From Gammaproteobacteria bacterium (GTDB lineage Bacteria > Pseudomonadota > Gammaproteobacteria > Enterobacterales > Neiellaceae): a stretch of 64,000 nucleotides of DNA. Every line of letters begins with the position of its first letter. Positions within the stretch are counted from its first letter, which is position 1. The notes under the pieces were generated by a model. The model saw only the letters and a program-made list of their open reading frames with translations, was not told the DNA's origin and did no database searches. The position numbers and the translations under genes are program-made. The DNA is taken from the NCBI GenBank assembly GCA_017425245.1, contig JAFOOX010000019.1, positions 1 to 64,000 of the forward strand, in the 5' to 3' direction. Below are positions 7,071-14,607 of this stretch, piece by piece.

Positions 7071-10000
7071 GTGATGATGTTGATGCGTAACCTCGGTCTG
7101 GCCCTGCTGTTGGCCCTGACGTTCAATCTGACCGCTTGCGGCGGCGGCGGTGGAAACACCCCGGCGACCGAACAACCCGGTGATGGCGGTGGCGATACTG
7201 GCGGCGGCGATACCGGCGGCGGCGATACCGGCGGTGGTGATACTGGCGGTGGTGATACCGGCGGCGGCGATACCGGCGGTGGTGATACTGGCGGTGGTGA
7301 TACCGGCGGTGGTGATACCGGCGGTGGTGATACCGGCGGCGGTGATACCGGCGGCGGCGATACCGGCGGTGATCCGGGCTTTGGCGCACCGGGGATCACC
7401 CTCTACCTGCTCAAGCCAGACAGCTGGGCCAATGCCATGGTCCATAGCTGGAATGCTCAGCCATCCGGGGTGATCGCCGATACCAGCTGGCCCGGCGTGG
7501 CTATGACCGCCATCGGCAATGGCTGGTATGCCCTGCACTACCCGGCAGCAGATGCGATCAATGTGGTGTTCAATAGCGGCAGCGGTCAGCAGAGTGCTGA
7601 TCTCAGCCGCACCTCGTCAGCCTGTTACCAGAACGGCAGCTGGGTGGAGATGGCCGACTGTGACGCGCCGCCAGCCCCGGTGTTGTTGGGTGCGGCACCT
7701 GCGGGTGCCACCTTCTATACCTCGGCGTTGCAGGTCACGTTGGGGTTGATGGGCGCCCCGGCTGATGCCGAAGGGCGTTATTCACTTGATGGCTCAGATC
7801 CGGCTGCGAACGGCACCAGCTTCCGCAATGGCCAGATCATCACCCTTGGCCAGCAGTTGGCGGTGGGCAGCAGCCTGACCTTGCGCCTCGCCTACGACGG
7901 CGAGAGCTTCTCCACCACCTACACCAAAGGCGATGCCAGTGCCGGCCTGACCATTCACGCCAAGGCGCCAGCGGGCTGGGGTGGCGTGAATGCCCATTAC
8001 TGGAATGTGCTGCCAGTGGGCAGCGCCGCCGACACCAGCTGGCCGGGGGTGGCCATGATCTCGCTGGGCGAGGGCTGGTACCGCCTGTTCTTGCGCGGCG
8101 CTGAGAGCAGCAACCTGATCTTTTCCAACAATGGTGCCAGCCAGAGCGCCAACCTTAGCCGCAACGGTGATGGCTGCTACGACATCGCCACCAGCAGCTG
8201 GAGCGCCAGTTGCACGGTGCCGGCGTTGCCGGCCAGTGTCAGCGCCAGCTTGGCGAGCCAGAGTTTCAGCAGCGCCAGCCTGAAAGTGACCCTGCGTCTG
8301 GCCGGTGACGACATCAGCACTGGCCGTTACAGCCTTGATGGCAGCGATCCAAAAAACGCGGGCATCAGCTATCAGGATGGCGACCAGTTGCAACTGGGAC
8401 AGACCTTGGCCATTGGCCAGTCGCTGACCCTGCGCCTTTACGCTGCCAATGGCGAGGGCGAAGCCAGCGCCAGCTACACCTACACCCGGGTGGCGCCGCC
8501 GGCCGCTGACGCTTTTAGCTGGGACAACGCCACCGTCTACTTTGTGCTGACCGACCGCTTTAACGATGGCGACAGCAGCAACAACAACAGCTATGGCCGC
8601 GAGCGCGATGCCCAGGGCAACATCTACACGGGCTACCAGAACCGCGAGGGCACCTTCCGCGGCGGTGATTTCAAGGGGCTGACCGCCAAGCTCAATGAAG
8701 GCTATTTCACCGATCTCGGGGTCAACGTGCTGTGGATCACCGCGCCTTATGAGCAGATCCATGGCTTTGTCGGTGGCGAAAATTTCAAGCATTACGCCTA
8801 CCACGGCTACTATGCCCTCGATTTCACCAGTGTCGATGCCAACCTCGGCACCCCGGATGAACTGCGCACCCTGATCGATACCGCTCATAGCCAGGGGATT
8901 CGGGTGATCTTCGATATCGTCATGAACCATGCCGGTTACGAGACCATGGGTGACATGGACGAGTTTGGCTTCGGCGCCCTTAAAGCCGGCTGGGACAGCT
9001 ACTACTTCACCAGCAACGCCACATCCATCCACTACGACAGCTACGCGGATTACATCGATACCAGCGCTGGCACAGCAACCGCCTGGGGCCGCTGGTGGGG
9101 GCCGCAGTGGGTGCGCAAGGGCAGTAGCGGCAGCCCCTATCCGGGTTACGACGCCTGCGGTGGCGACGACCTGACCATGTGTCTGTCGGGGCTGCCGGAC
9201 TTCAAAACCGAGTCAACCGCCAGCGTCGGCCTGCCGCCGATCCTGACCAGCAAATGGGGTGCAGTCCGCACCGCCGCCGAGCAGGCGGAGCTTGAGGCGT
9301 TTTTCGCCGACCAAGAGCTGCCCCCGACCGTTGCCAACCACCTGATCAAGTGGATGAGCGACTGGGTGCGTGACTACGGCGTCGATGGCTTCCGTGTCGA
9401 TACCGCCAAGCATGTCAGCCTGCCGGTGTGGGCCGAGCTAAAGCGTCAGTCGAGCCTGGCTTACGAGCAGTGGAAGGATGAAAACCCCGACAAGCTGCCG
9501 GATAACCAGGATCTGCCGTTCTGGATGACCGGCGAAGTGTGGGGCCATGGGGTAGGGCGCAGTGCCTACTTCGATAATGGCTTCGATTCGGTGATCAATT
9601 TCAGCTTCCAGAATCAGGCGGACAATCTGGCCGGGCTGGAGGCGGTGTTTGCTGACTACGCCAGCAAAATCAACAGCGATCCCACCTTCAATGTGCTCAG
9701 CTACATCTCCAGCCATGACACCTCGCTGTTTGCCCGCAACAAACTGATCGATGCTGGCACCAGCTTGCTGCTGCTGCCGGGGGCGGTGCAGATTTTCTAT
9801 GGCGATGAGACAGCCCGCCCCGGTGATACTGGCTTTCACTGGGATCAGCCCACCCGTTCGTTTATGAACTGGGGCAGCGAAAACCAGGCGGTGTTGAGCC
9901 ACTGGCAGAAGCTCGGTCAGTTCCGTGCCCGCCACCGGGCGGTGGGTGCGGGTAGCCACCGCAAGCTGCAGGACAGCCCCTATGCCTTCAGCCGCTCGCT

Positions 10001-10193
10001 GGATGGCGATACGGTGGTGGTGGTGATTGGTGCCGGCAGCAGCCTGCAGCTGGATGTCAGCGACGCCTTTGCCGACGGCACTGCCCTGCGTGACGGTTAC
10101 AGCGGCCAGACGATGACGGTCAGCAACGGCCAAGTCAGCCTCAGTGGCCTCACCAGCCCCGGCGTGGTGCTGCTGGAGCGGGTGATCCACTAA
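7071..10193 (+). CDS. Lipid-anchored MalS-like alpha-amylase (GH13) with duplicated starch-binding modules
   Basis: About 1040 residues from GTG 7071 (ATGs at 7074, 7077 and 7083 are alternatives). A signal peptide ends in the lipobox LTAC (Cys23). Then come 12 copies of GGGDT (about 39-98), two CBM26-like modules (each containing ADTSWPGVAM and an NGWY/EGWY motif) alternating with two chitobiase-C-terminal-like modules (GRYSLDGSDP), and the GH13 catalytic domain from about 480. The probable triad is D777 (GFRVDTAKH), E822 (WMTGEVWGHG) and D883 (SSHD). The region PFWMTGEVWGHG and its surroundings resemble E. coli MalS, a periplasmic amylase, but MalS has no such N-terminal modules. It probably breaks down starch or maltodextrins at the cell surface or in the periplasm. 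It is monocistronic with a terminator just downstream; no maltose transport genes are nearby. Confidence 0.9.
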   Translation: MMMLMRNLGLALLLALTFNLTACGGGGGNTPATEQPGDGGGDTGGGDTGGGDTGGGDTGGGDTGGGDTGGGDTGGGDTGGGDTGGGDTGGGDTGGGDTGGDPGFGAPGITLYLLKPDSWANAMVHSWNAQPSGVIADTSWPGVAMTAIGNGWYALHYPAADAINVVFNSGSGQQSADLSRTSSACYQNGSWVEMADCDAPPAPVLLGAAPAGATFYTSALQVTLGLMGAPADAEGRYSLDGSDPAANGTSFRNGQIITLGQQLAVGSSLTLRLAYDGESFSTTYTKGDASAGLTIHAKAPAGWGGVNAHYWNVLPVGSAADTSWPGVAMISLGEGWYRLFLRGAESSNLIFSNNGASQSANLSRNGDGCYDIATSSWSASCTVPALPASVSASLASQSFSSASLKVTLRLAGDDISTGRYSLDGSDPKNAGISYQDGDQLQLGQTLAIGQSLTLRLYAANGEGEASASYTYTRVAPPAADAFSWDNATVYFVLTDRFNDGDSSNNNSYGRERDAQGNIYTGYQNREGTFRGGDFKGLTAKLNEGYFTDLGVNVLWITAPYEQIHGFVGGENFKHYAYHGYYALDFTSVDANLGTPDELRTLIDTAHSQGIRVIFDIVMNHAGYETMGDMDEFGFGALKAGWDSYYFTSNATSIHYDSYADYIDTSAGTATAWGRWWGPQWVRKGSSGSPYPGYDACGGDDLTMCLSGLPDFKTESTASVGLPPILTSKWGAVRTAAEQAELEAFFADQELPPTVANHLIKWMSDWVRDYGVDGFRVDTAKHVSLPVWAELKRQSSLAYEQWKDENPDKLPDNQDLPFWMTGEVWGHGVGRSAYFDNGFDSVINFSFQNQADNLAGLEAVFADYASKINSDPTFNVLSYISSHDTSLFARNKLIDAGTSLLLLPGAVQIFYGDETARPGDTGFHWDQPTRSFMNWGSENQAVLSHWQKLGQFRARHRAVGAGSHRKLQDSPYAFSRSLDGDTVVVVIGAGSSLQLDVSDAFADGTALRDGYSGQTMTVSNGQVSLSGLTSPGVVLLERVIH
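7185..7364 (+). repeat. 15-bp tandem repeat x12 inside the amylase gene
   Basis: Twelve units of GGCGG(C/T)GG(C/T)GATAC(C/T) encode GGGDT. Only synonymous third-base changes separate the units, so the protein repeat is exact while the DNA has drifted slightly. It makes a flexible acidic linker just after the lipid anchor. Copy-number changes would keep the reading frame. Confidence 0.95.
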
Positions 10194-10210
10194 CAGGCAG
10201 TAGCAACAAC

Positions 10211-10232
10211 AAGGGCGCCTGCGGGCGCCCTT
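10211..10232. terminator. Hairpin terminator between convergent genes
   Basis: AAGGGCGCC and GGCGCCCTT form a perfect 9-bp stem around a TGCG loop, followed by GGTTT. It lies 18 bp after the amylase stop and 15 bp from the end of the facing gene, so it may serve both. The T tract is short. Confidence 0.7.
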
Positions 10233-10247
10233 GGTTTAACCGGGAGA

Positions 10248-11102
10248 TCACTCCGATGCTGCGGCGCGCTTGTGCTGTTTGACCGGCGCAGCGTGGCTTT
10301 CTGCCAGTGCCTTGAACGTCAGTCGGGTGCCGTGCATCACTTTGTCGATATCGTCCAGGGCACGCGGCAGCCAGTGATGATCGTGGCCTGGCAGCATGCG
10401 CGTGATGGTGAATGACACGGTCAACAGGTGGCGCGCGTCAAGGACGATGGAATAGAGAACCGCATCCAGCCCCTCCAGTTCGTCAAAGCGCGGCTGCCAG
10501 AGATACCGCAGCCAGGGTACTGGCAGATGATGAGTGACCTGATAATCAGTCGGCACCTTCAGGCTGCAACTGCCAACCGCCCGTTCGATGGATTGTTCGA
10601 TCGAATCCACCAAATGGACGTTATGCACCCCGCGATAGCGCTTGGTGATGTGCTGGCGCGTATCCCAGTTGGGGCCGCCCTCACCATTGAGGTAGATATC
10701 GTAGTCATCGGCCAGATAGTGCTGTAGCGCTTGGTGATTATGCAGGGGCAGGACTATCTCCTGTTTAACACGCTCAACTTGCCAGTAGCCGCTGATCCAG
10801 CCATAGGGCTCACCCGTCAGCAGATGGTGGCGGCGAGGCCCCCAATATGCCCAAGAATCGCCGTAGAGGTCTCGTGTCAAATGCTTGGTTCGGTGGTCGT
10901 AACTGGGTTCGAAGGCATCGTTTGGCAGTGTCTTTGTTTCTACTACGTTGGGCGGTAGCACTATCCGTTTCATTCGTCTTGCGCTCAATGGAACCAAGGC
11001 TTCAAGCAGCGCCGCACTCAAGTCGATTTGGATGGGGAGAACATTTTCAAAATCTGGCCCACCGTGCAGGGGGCTCCACCAGTCTTTTAAACGTTGCAGC
11101 AT
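10248..11102 (-). CDS. Conserved-looking protein of unknown function
   Basis: 284 residues (MLQRLKDWWSPLHGG...). I do not recognise a family. It is rich in Trp, Tyr and His (SWAYWGPRRHH, EPYGWISGYWQVERV), has no signal peptide or clear membrane span, and ends in a basic tail (PVKQHKRAAASE). Its ATG comes one base after the stop codon of a short upstream frame (TGAAATG), as if it were the second gene of an operon whose first gene has been lost. It faces the amylase across a shared terminator. Paired order with a truncated neighbour is seen in effector/immunity or phage-type cargo, but nothing in the sequence proves that here. Confidence 0.7.
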   Translation of the reverse strand: MLQRLKDWWSPLHGGPDFENVLPIQIDLSAALLEALVPLSARRMKRIVLPPNVVETKTLPNDAFEPSYDHRTKHLTRDLYGDSWAYWGPRRHHLLTGEPYGWISGYWQVERVKQEIVLPLHNHQALQHYLADDYDIYLNGEGGPNWDTRQHITKRYRGVHNVHLVDSIEQSIERAVGSCSLKVPTDYQVTHHLPVPWLRYLWQPRFDELEGLDAVLYSIVLDARHLLTVSFTITRMLPGHDHHWLPRALDDIDKVMHGTRLTFKALAESHAAPVKQHKRAAASE

Positions 11103-11103
11103 T

Positions 11104-11259
11104 TCAGGCCCCCCTTACGCCGGTTTCAACCATCAGTTTGCGCACGCGGGCGGGGCGTTGGTGGTCACCGGCCATCAGCATCTGGCGGTGATAGGTTTCG
11201 ATCCCCAGATAGGGCAGGGTATGGGGGCTGGCTCCAAATCCCTGAAGCCTGAGCTGATG
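11104..11259 (-). pseudogene. 3' remnant of a gene upstream of the unknown protein
   Basis: About 51 codons are open, with no start codon, between a TAG at 11260-11262 and the TGA at 11104-11106. The readable peptide includes PHTLPYLGIETYHRQMLMAG and ends RVRKLMVETGVRGA. The sequence looks protein-like and is tightly coupled to the next gene, suggesting a truncated first gene of a former two-gene operon. The family is not recognised. Confidence 0.4.
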
Positions 11260-11478
11260 CTAATGGTCAATGGTTAACCCGGCAAGCCTGTCCTAGCGGC
11301 CGGCAAGCTGTCACACTCGGTTTTTATGCTTTAACTTGGGTTGTTGGCACGCTTTGCAGGGGGATGATCGTCAGCCTGTGCGCAGTAGCACTTTTCCGTG
11401 TACTGACCATTGGTTAACATCCGCGTGCAAGTGATGCAGCAGGCCCGCGTTTTGGGGCGGGCAACGGAGGCGGCGCCG
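11260..11478. other. Upstream region of gacA
   Basis: It probably contains the gacA promoter, but no confident -35/-10 pair can be chosen. TGGTTAAC occurs twice (about 11271 and 11408). The gacA ribosome site ACGGAGG is at 11464-11470. Confidence 0.4.
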
Positions 11479-12123
11479 GTGATTAACGTGTTTCTGGTCG
11501 ATGACCATGCGCTGGTGCGCACCGGGGTGCGGCGGCTGCTTGAGGATGCACGCGGCATCAAAGTGGTGGGCGAGGCTGATAGCGGCGAAAATGCCGTGCG
11601 CTGGTGTCGTGAACATCACCCTAATGTGGTGCTGATGGATATGAACATGCCCGGCATTGGCGGGCTGGAGGCGATGAAGAAGATCCTGCGCTTCTGCCCC
11701 GACACGCGCATCATCGCCCTTACCATCCACACCGAGAACCCATTGCCGGTCAAGGTGATGCAGGCGGGGGCATCGGGTTATCTGTCCAAGAGCGCGGCGC
11801 CGGATGAGATGATTCAGGCGATCCGCACGGTGTTTAGCGGCCAGCGTTACATTGCGCCGGATGTGGCCCAGCAGATGGCGATTAGCCAGGTCACCCGCAC
11901 CGAGGACAACCCGTTCAAGCAGCTCTCCGAGCGTGAACTGCAGATCATGATGATGATCACCAAGGGTCAGAAGGTGGCGGATATCGCTACCCAGCTCAGC
12001 CTCAGCCCCAAGACGGTCAACAGCTATCGCTACCGCCTGTTTGCCAAGCTCAATATCAGTGGTGATGTTGAACTGACTCACATGGCGCTGCGTTACGGCA
12101 TGGTTGATTCCGCCAGCCGTTGA
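11479..12123 (+). CDS. gacA: GacA/UvrY response regulator (NarL/FixJ family)
   Basis: 214 residues from GTG 11479, chosen because ACGGAGG lies 8 bp upstream and the product then matches GacA in length. The receiver domain has D8/D9 and phosphoacceptor D54 (VVLMDMNMPG), K in SKSAAP, then a LuxR-type helix-turn-helix (LSERELQIMMMITKG...LSPKTVNSYRYRLF). With the hybrid kinase GacS/BarA it activates small RNAs that titrate RsmA/CsrA, controlling secretion, storage and lifestyle switches. The stop overlaps the TTG start of uvrC (TTGA), the same order as E. coli uvrY-uvrC and Pseudomonas gacA-uvrC. Confidence 0.95.
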   Translation: MINVFLVDDHALVRTGVRRLLEDARGIKVVGEADSGENAVRWCREHHPNVVLMDMNMPGIGGLEAMKKILRFCPDTRIIALTIHTENPLPVKVMQAGASGYLSKSAAPDEMIQAIRTVFSGQRYIAPDVAQQMAISQVTRTEDNPFKQLSERELQIMMMITKGQKVADIATQLSLSPKTVNSYRYRLFAKLNISGDVELTHMALRYGMVDSASR

Positions 12124-13961
12124 GTACCCCTGTGGCCTTTGACGCCAAAGCTTTTCTGGCCGTTGTCACTGACGCCCCCGGTGTTTATCGCATGCGCGAT
12201 GAACGGGGTGAGGTGATCTATGTCGGCAAGGCCAAGAGCCTGAAAAAGCGCCTTGCCAGCTATTTCCGCAGCGATCTCGACAATGCCAAGACGCGGGCGC
12301 TGGTGGCCCATATCGCCAGCATCGATGTGACTGTCACCCCCAGCGAAGCCCAGGCGCTGGTGCTTGAGAACAACCTGATCAAGCAGCATCGCCCTAAGTA
12401 CAACGTGCTGCTGCGCGACGACAAATCCTATCCCTATCTGCTGCTATCGGCCCATCGTCACCCACGGCTGGCCTACCATCGCGGCCCCAAACGCGACAAG
12501 GGCGACTATTTCGGCCCCTTTCCTTCGGGGGCTGCGGTGCGTGAAAGCATGCGCATCCTGCAAAAGTTGTTTGCTGTGCGCCAGTGTGAAGACAGCTACT
12601 ACCGCGCCCGCTCCCGCCCCTGCCTGGAGTTCCAGCTGGGCCGCTGCACTGCGCCCTGTGTTAATCAGGTGAGCGATGCGGCCTATCAGCAGCAGGTGGA
12701 GCGCACCCGGCTGTTCTTGAAGGGGCGCAGCAACGAGGTGGTAGCGTCACTGGTGGTCGACATGGAGCAGGCCGCTGCCAGCCTGCAGTTTGAGCGGGCA
12801 GCCCAGCTGCGCGATCAGATCGCGGCGCTGCGCCATGTGCAGCAGCACAACAGTGTCGAGGGGGGCCAGTACGCCCTGGATGCCATCGGTCTGGCCCGGG
12901 CTCACGGGGTGACCGTGGTCCAGCTGCTGATGGTGCGTGACGGCAAGCTGGTGGGCAGTCGCGCCCTGTATCCCAAAGTGCCGGCCGATACTGATGATGG
13001 TGAACTGCTGACCGCCATAGTCAGCCAGCATTACGCCGATCTGGCCGGTGCCCTGCAGCTGCCGGATGAGATCCTGCTGCCGGCGGTGGGGCTGGATCTG
13101 ACCGAGCTGGGCGAGGCGTTGAGCCAGCTGTTGGGCAATCGCTTGCATCTGGTGGATCAGCCACGGGGCGACCGTCGCCGCTTTGTCGAACTGGCGGCCA
13201 CCAATGCCGACACCGCACTGGCCAGCCATCTGGCTCACCGTCACCAGATCGGCAAGCGCTTTGCCGCACTGCAGGATCGCTTGGGGCTGGATCAGATGCC
13301 GGAGCGCATCGAGTGTTTTGATATCAGCCATACCATGGGCGAGCTGACGGTGGCCTCGTGCGTGGTCTTTACCCCGGCGGGTGCCGCCAAGAGTGACTAC
13401 CGCCGTTACAACATCGAAGGCATTACCGGTGGCGATGACTATGCGGCCATGGCTCAGGCCCTCAGCCGCCGTTTTCGCCAGCGTGATGACACCAGCAAAC
13501 TGCCCGATGTGCTGCTGATCGACGGTGGTCTCGGCCAGTTGGTACGGGCTGAGTCGATCCTGGATGCGCTGGAATGGGCGCCGACGGTCAAGCGGCCGCT
13601 GCTGATCGGGGTGGCCAAAGGGGAGACGCGTAAGCCGGGGCTGGAGACCTTGGTGATGGGCGGCAGCCACGACATGATCACCCTGCGCCCCGATGACACC
13701 GCGCTACTGCTGATTCAGCAGGTGCGCGACGAGGCCCACAGGTTTGCCATCAGTGGCCACCGTGCCCGCCGTCAGAAGGCGCGCACCACCTCACCGCTGG
13801 AGGGGATTGCCGGCATTGGTCCCAAGCGCCGCCAGCAGCTGTTGACCCAGCTCGGTGGCTGGCAGCAGGTACAGCAGGCGACGGTGGAGGAGTTGATGCG
13901 GGTGCCGGGGATCAGCAAACAGTTGGCAGAGACTATAGTCACCGCTCTAAAAGGGCGCTGA
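12120..13961 (+). CDS. uvrC: UvrABC excinuclease subunit C
   Basis: 613 residues, the normal UvrC length. A GIY-YIG nuclease is at the N terminus (GVYRMRDERGEVIYVGKAKSLKKRL, 3' incision), a C4-type cluster follows around CEDSYY...RPCLEF...CTAPC, a UVR helix (AASLQFERAAQLRDQIAAL) binds UvrB, an RNase-H-like nuclease (ECFDISHTMGE, VLLIDGGLGQL) makes the 5' cut, and a helix-hairpin-helix pair (IAGIGPKRRQQLL, VPGISKQLAETI) binds DNA. The TTG start overlaps the gacA stop, implying translational coupling. A set of phased A-tracts begins at its stop codon. Confidence 0.97.
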   Translation: MSTPVAFDAKAFLAVVTDAPGVYRMRDERGEVIYVGKAKSLKKRLASYFRSDLDNAKTRALVAHIASIDVTVTPSEAQALVLENNLIKQHRPKYNVLLRDDKSYPYLLLSAHRHPRLAYHRGPKRDKGDYFGPFPSGAAVRESMRILQKLFAVRQCEDSYYRARSRPCLEFQLGRCTAPCVNQVSDAAYQQQVERTRLFLKGRSNEVVASLVVDMEQAAASLQFERAAQLRDQIAALRHVQQHNSVEGGQYALDAIGLARAHGVTVVQLLMVRDGKLVGSRALYPKVPADTDDGELLTAIVSQHYADLAGALQLPDEILLPAVGLDLTELGEALSQLLGNRLHLVDQPRGDRRRFVELAATNADTALASHLAHRHQIGKRFAALQDRLGLDQMPERIECFDISHTMGELTVASCVVFTPAGAAKSDYRRYNIEGITGGDDYAAMAQALSRRFRQRDDTSKLPDVLLIDGGLGQLVRAESILDALEWAPTVKRPLLIGVAKGETRKPGLETLVMGGSHDMITLRPDDTALLLIQQVRDEAHRFAISGHRARRQKARTTSPLEGIAGIGPKRRQQLLTQLGGWQQVQQATVEELMRVPGISKQLAETIVTALKGR

Positions 13962-14011
13962 TTGCCCTCAAAAGGGGCCTTGATTGCATGAAAAGGTGGC
14001 CGAGGCTGGTT
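13949..14011 (+). repeat. Three 21-bp units starting with AAAAGG (phased A-tracts)
   Basis: AAAAGGGCGCTGATTGCCCTC, AAAAGGGGCCTTGATTGCATG and AAAAGGTGGCCGAGGCTGGTT start at 13949, 13970 and 13991, exactly 21 bp apart. The first unit overlaps the uvrC stop. A-tracts spaced by two helical turns are expected to bend DNA. They sit just ahead of a TATAAA (14030-14035) and the pgsA start, so they may act like an upstream promoter element. The repeat is seen; the role is inferred. Confidence 0.5.
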
Positions 14012-14064
14012 TGAGTGCCTCAGATCCGATATAAAACCGGGGTCATTCATTTTCCCCTGCGACC

Positions 14065-14607
14065 ATGCACACCTTGCCCAATTACCTGACCTTTCTCCGT
14101 CTGTTGCTCATTCCTGTTGTCGTGGTGGCTTTCCTGCTGCCCTGGCAGTGGAGCAACTGGGCTGCGACCATTGCCTTTGCCTTGGCTGGTTTTACCGATT
14201 ACCTCGATGGCTATCTGGCGCGCAAGCTCAAGCAGACCACTGCTTTTGGTGCCTTTATCGATCCGGTGGCTGACAAGATCACGGTAGCGGTGGCGCTGGT
14301 GATTCTCATCCATCACTACCAGAGCCTGCTGGTGACCTTGCCAGCGATGGTGATCATCAGCCGCGAGATCCTGGTGTCGGCGTTGCGCGAGTGGATGGCC
14401 GAACTGGGTGAACGGGCCAAGGTGGCGGTGTCGCGCATTGGCAAATGGAAAACCACCTTCCAGATGCTGGCCATTGGCGGCCTGCTGTGGCAAGTCCACC
14501 CAGCCTTGACTCAGCTGGCTTTGGGCCTGCTGATCCTGGCCGCGCTCCTGACTTTGTGGTCGATGGTCAGCTATCTGCGCGCTGCCTGGCCCATTCTTAA
14601 ACGCTAA
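14065..14607 (+). CDS. pgsA: CDP-diacylglycerol--glycerol-3-phosphate 3-phosphatidyltransferase
   Basis: 180 residues, matching PgsA. It carries the CDP-alcohol phosphotransferase signature D..DG..AR......G...D...D as TDYLDGYLARKLKQTTAFGA then FIDPVADK. Four to five hydrophobic spans place it in the inner membrane. It makes phosphatidylglycerol phosphate, the committed step to PG and cardiolipin. It follows uvrC as in E. coli. Its last 11 bases overlap the convergent c-di-GMP enzyme gene. Confidence 0.95.
   Translation: MHTLPNYLTFLRLLLIPVVVVAFLLPWQWSNWAATIAFALAGFTDYLDGYLARKLKQTTAFGAFIDPVADKITVAVALVILIHHYQSLLVTLPAMVIISREILVSALREWMAELGERAKVAVSRIGKWKTTFQMLAIGGLLWQVHPALTQLALGLLILAALLTLWSMVSYLRAAWPILKR

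Noticed and set aside
7004..7538. Repetitive frames on the - strand opposite the amylase stalk (PPPVSPPPVS, AAGITTAGITT)
   Set aside because: Shadow translations of the 15-bp tandem repeat; the + strand frame has lipobox, modules and catalytic residues.
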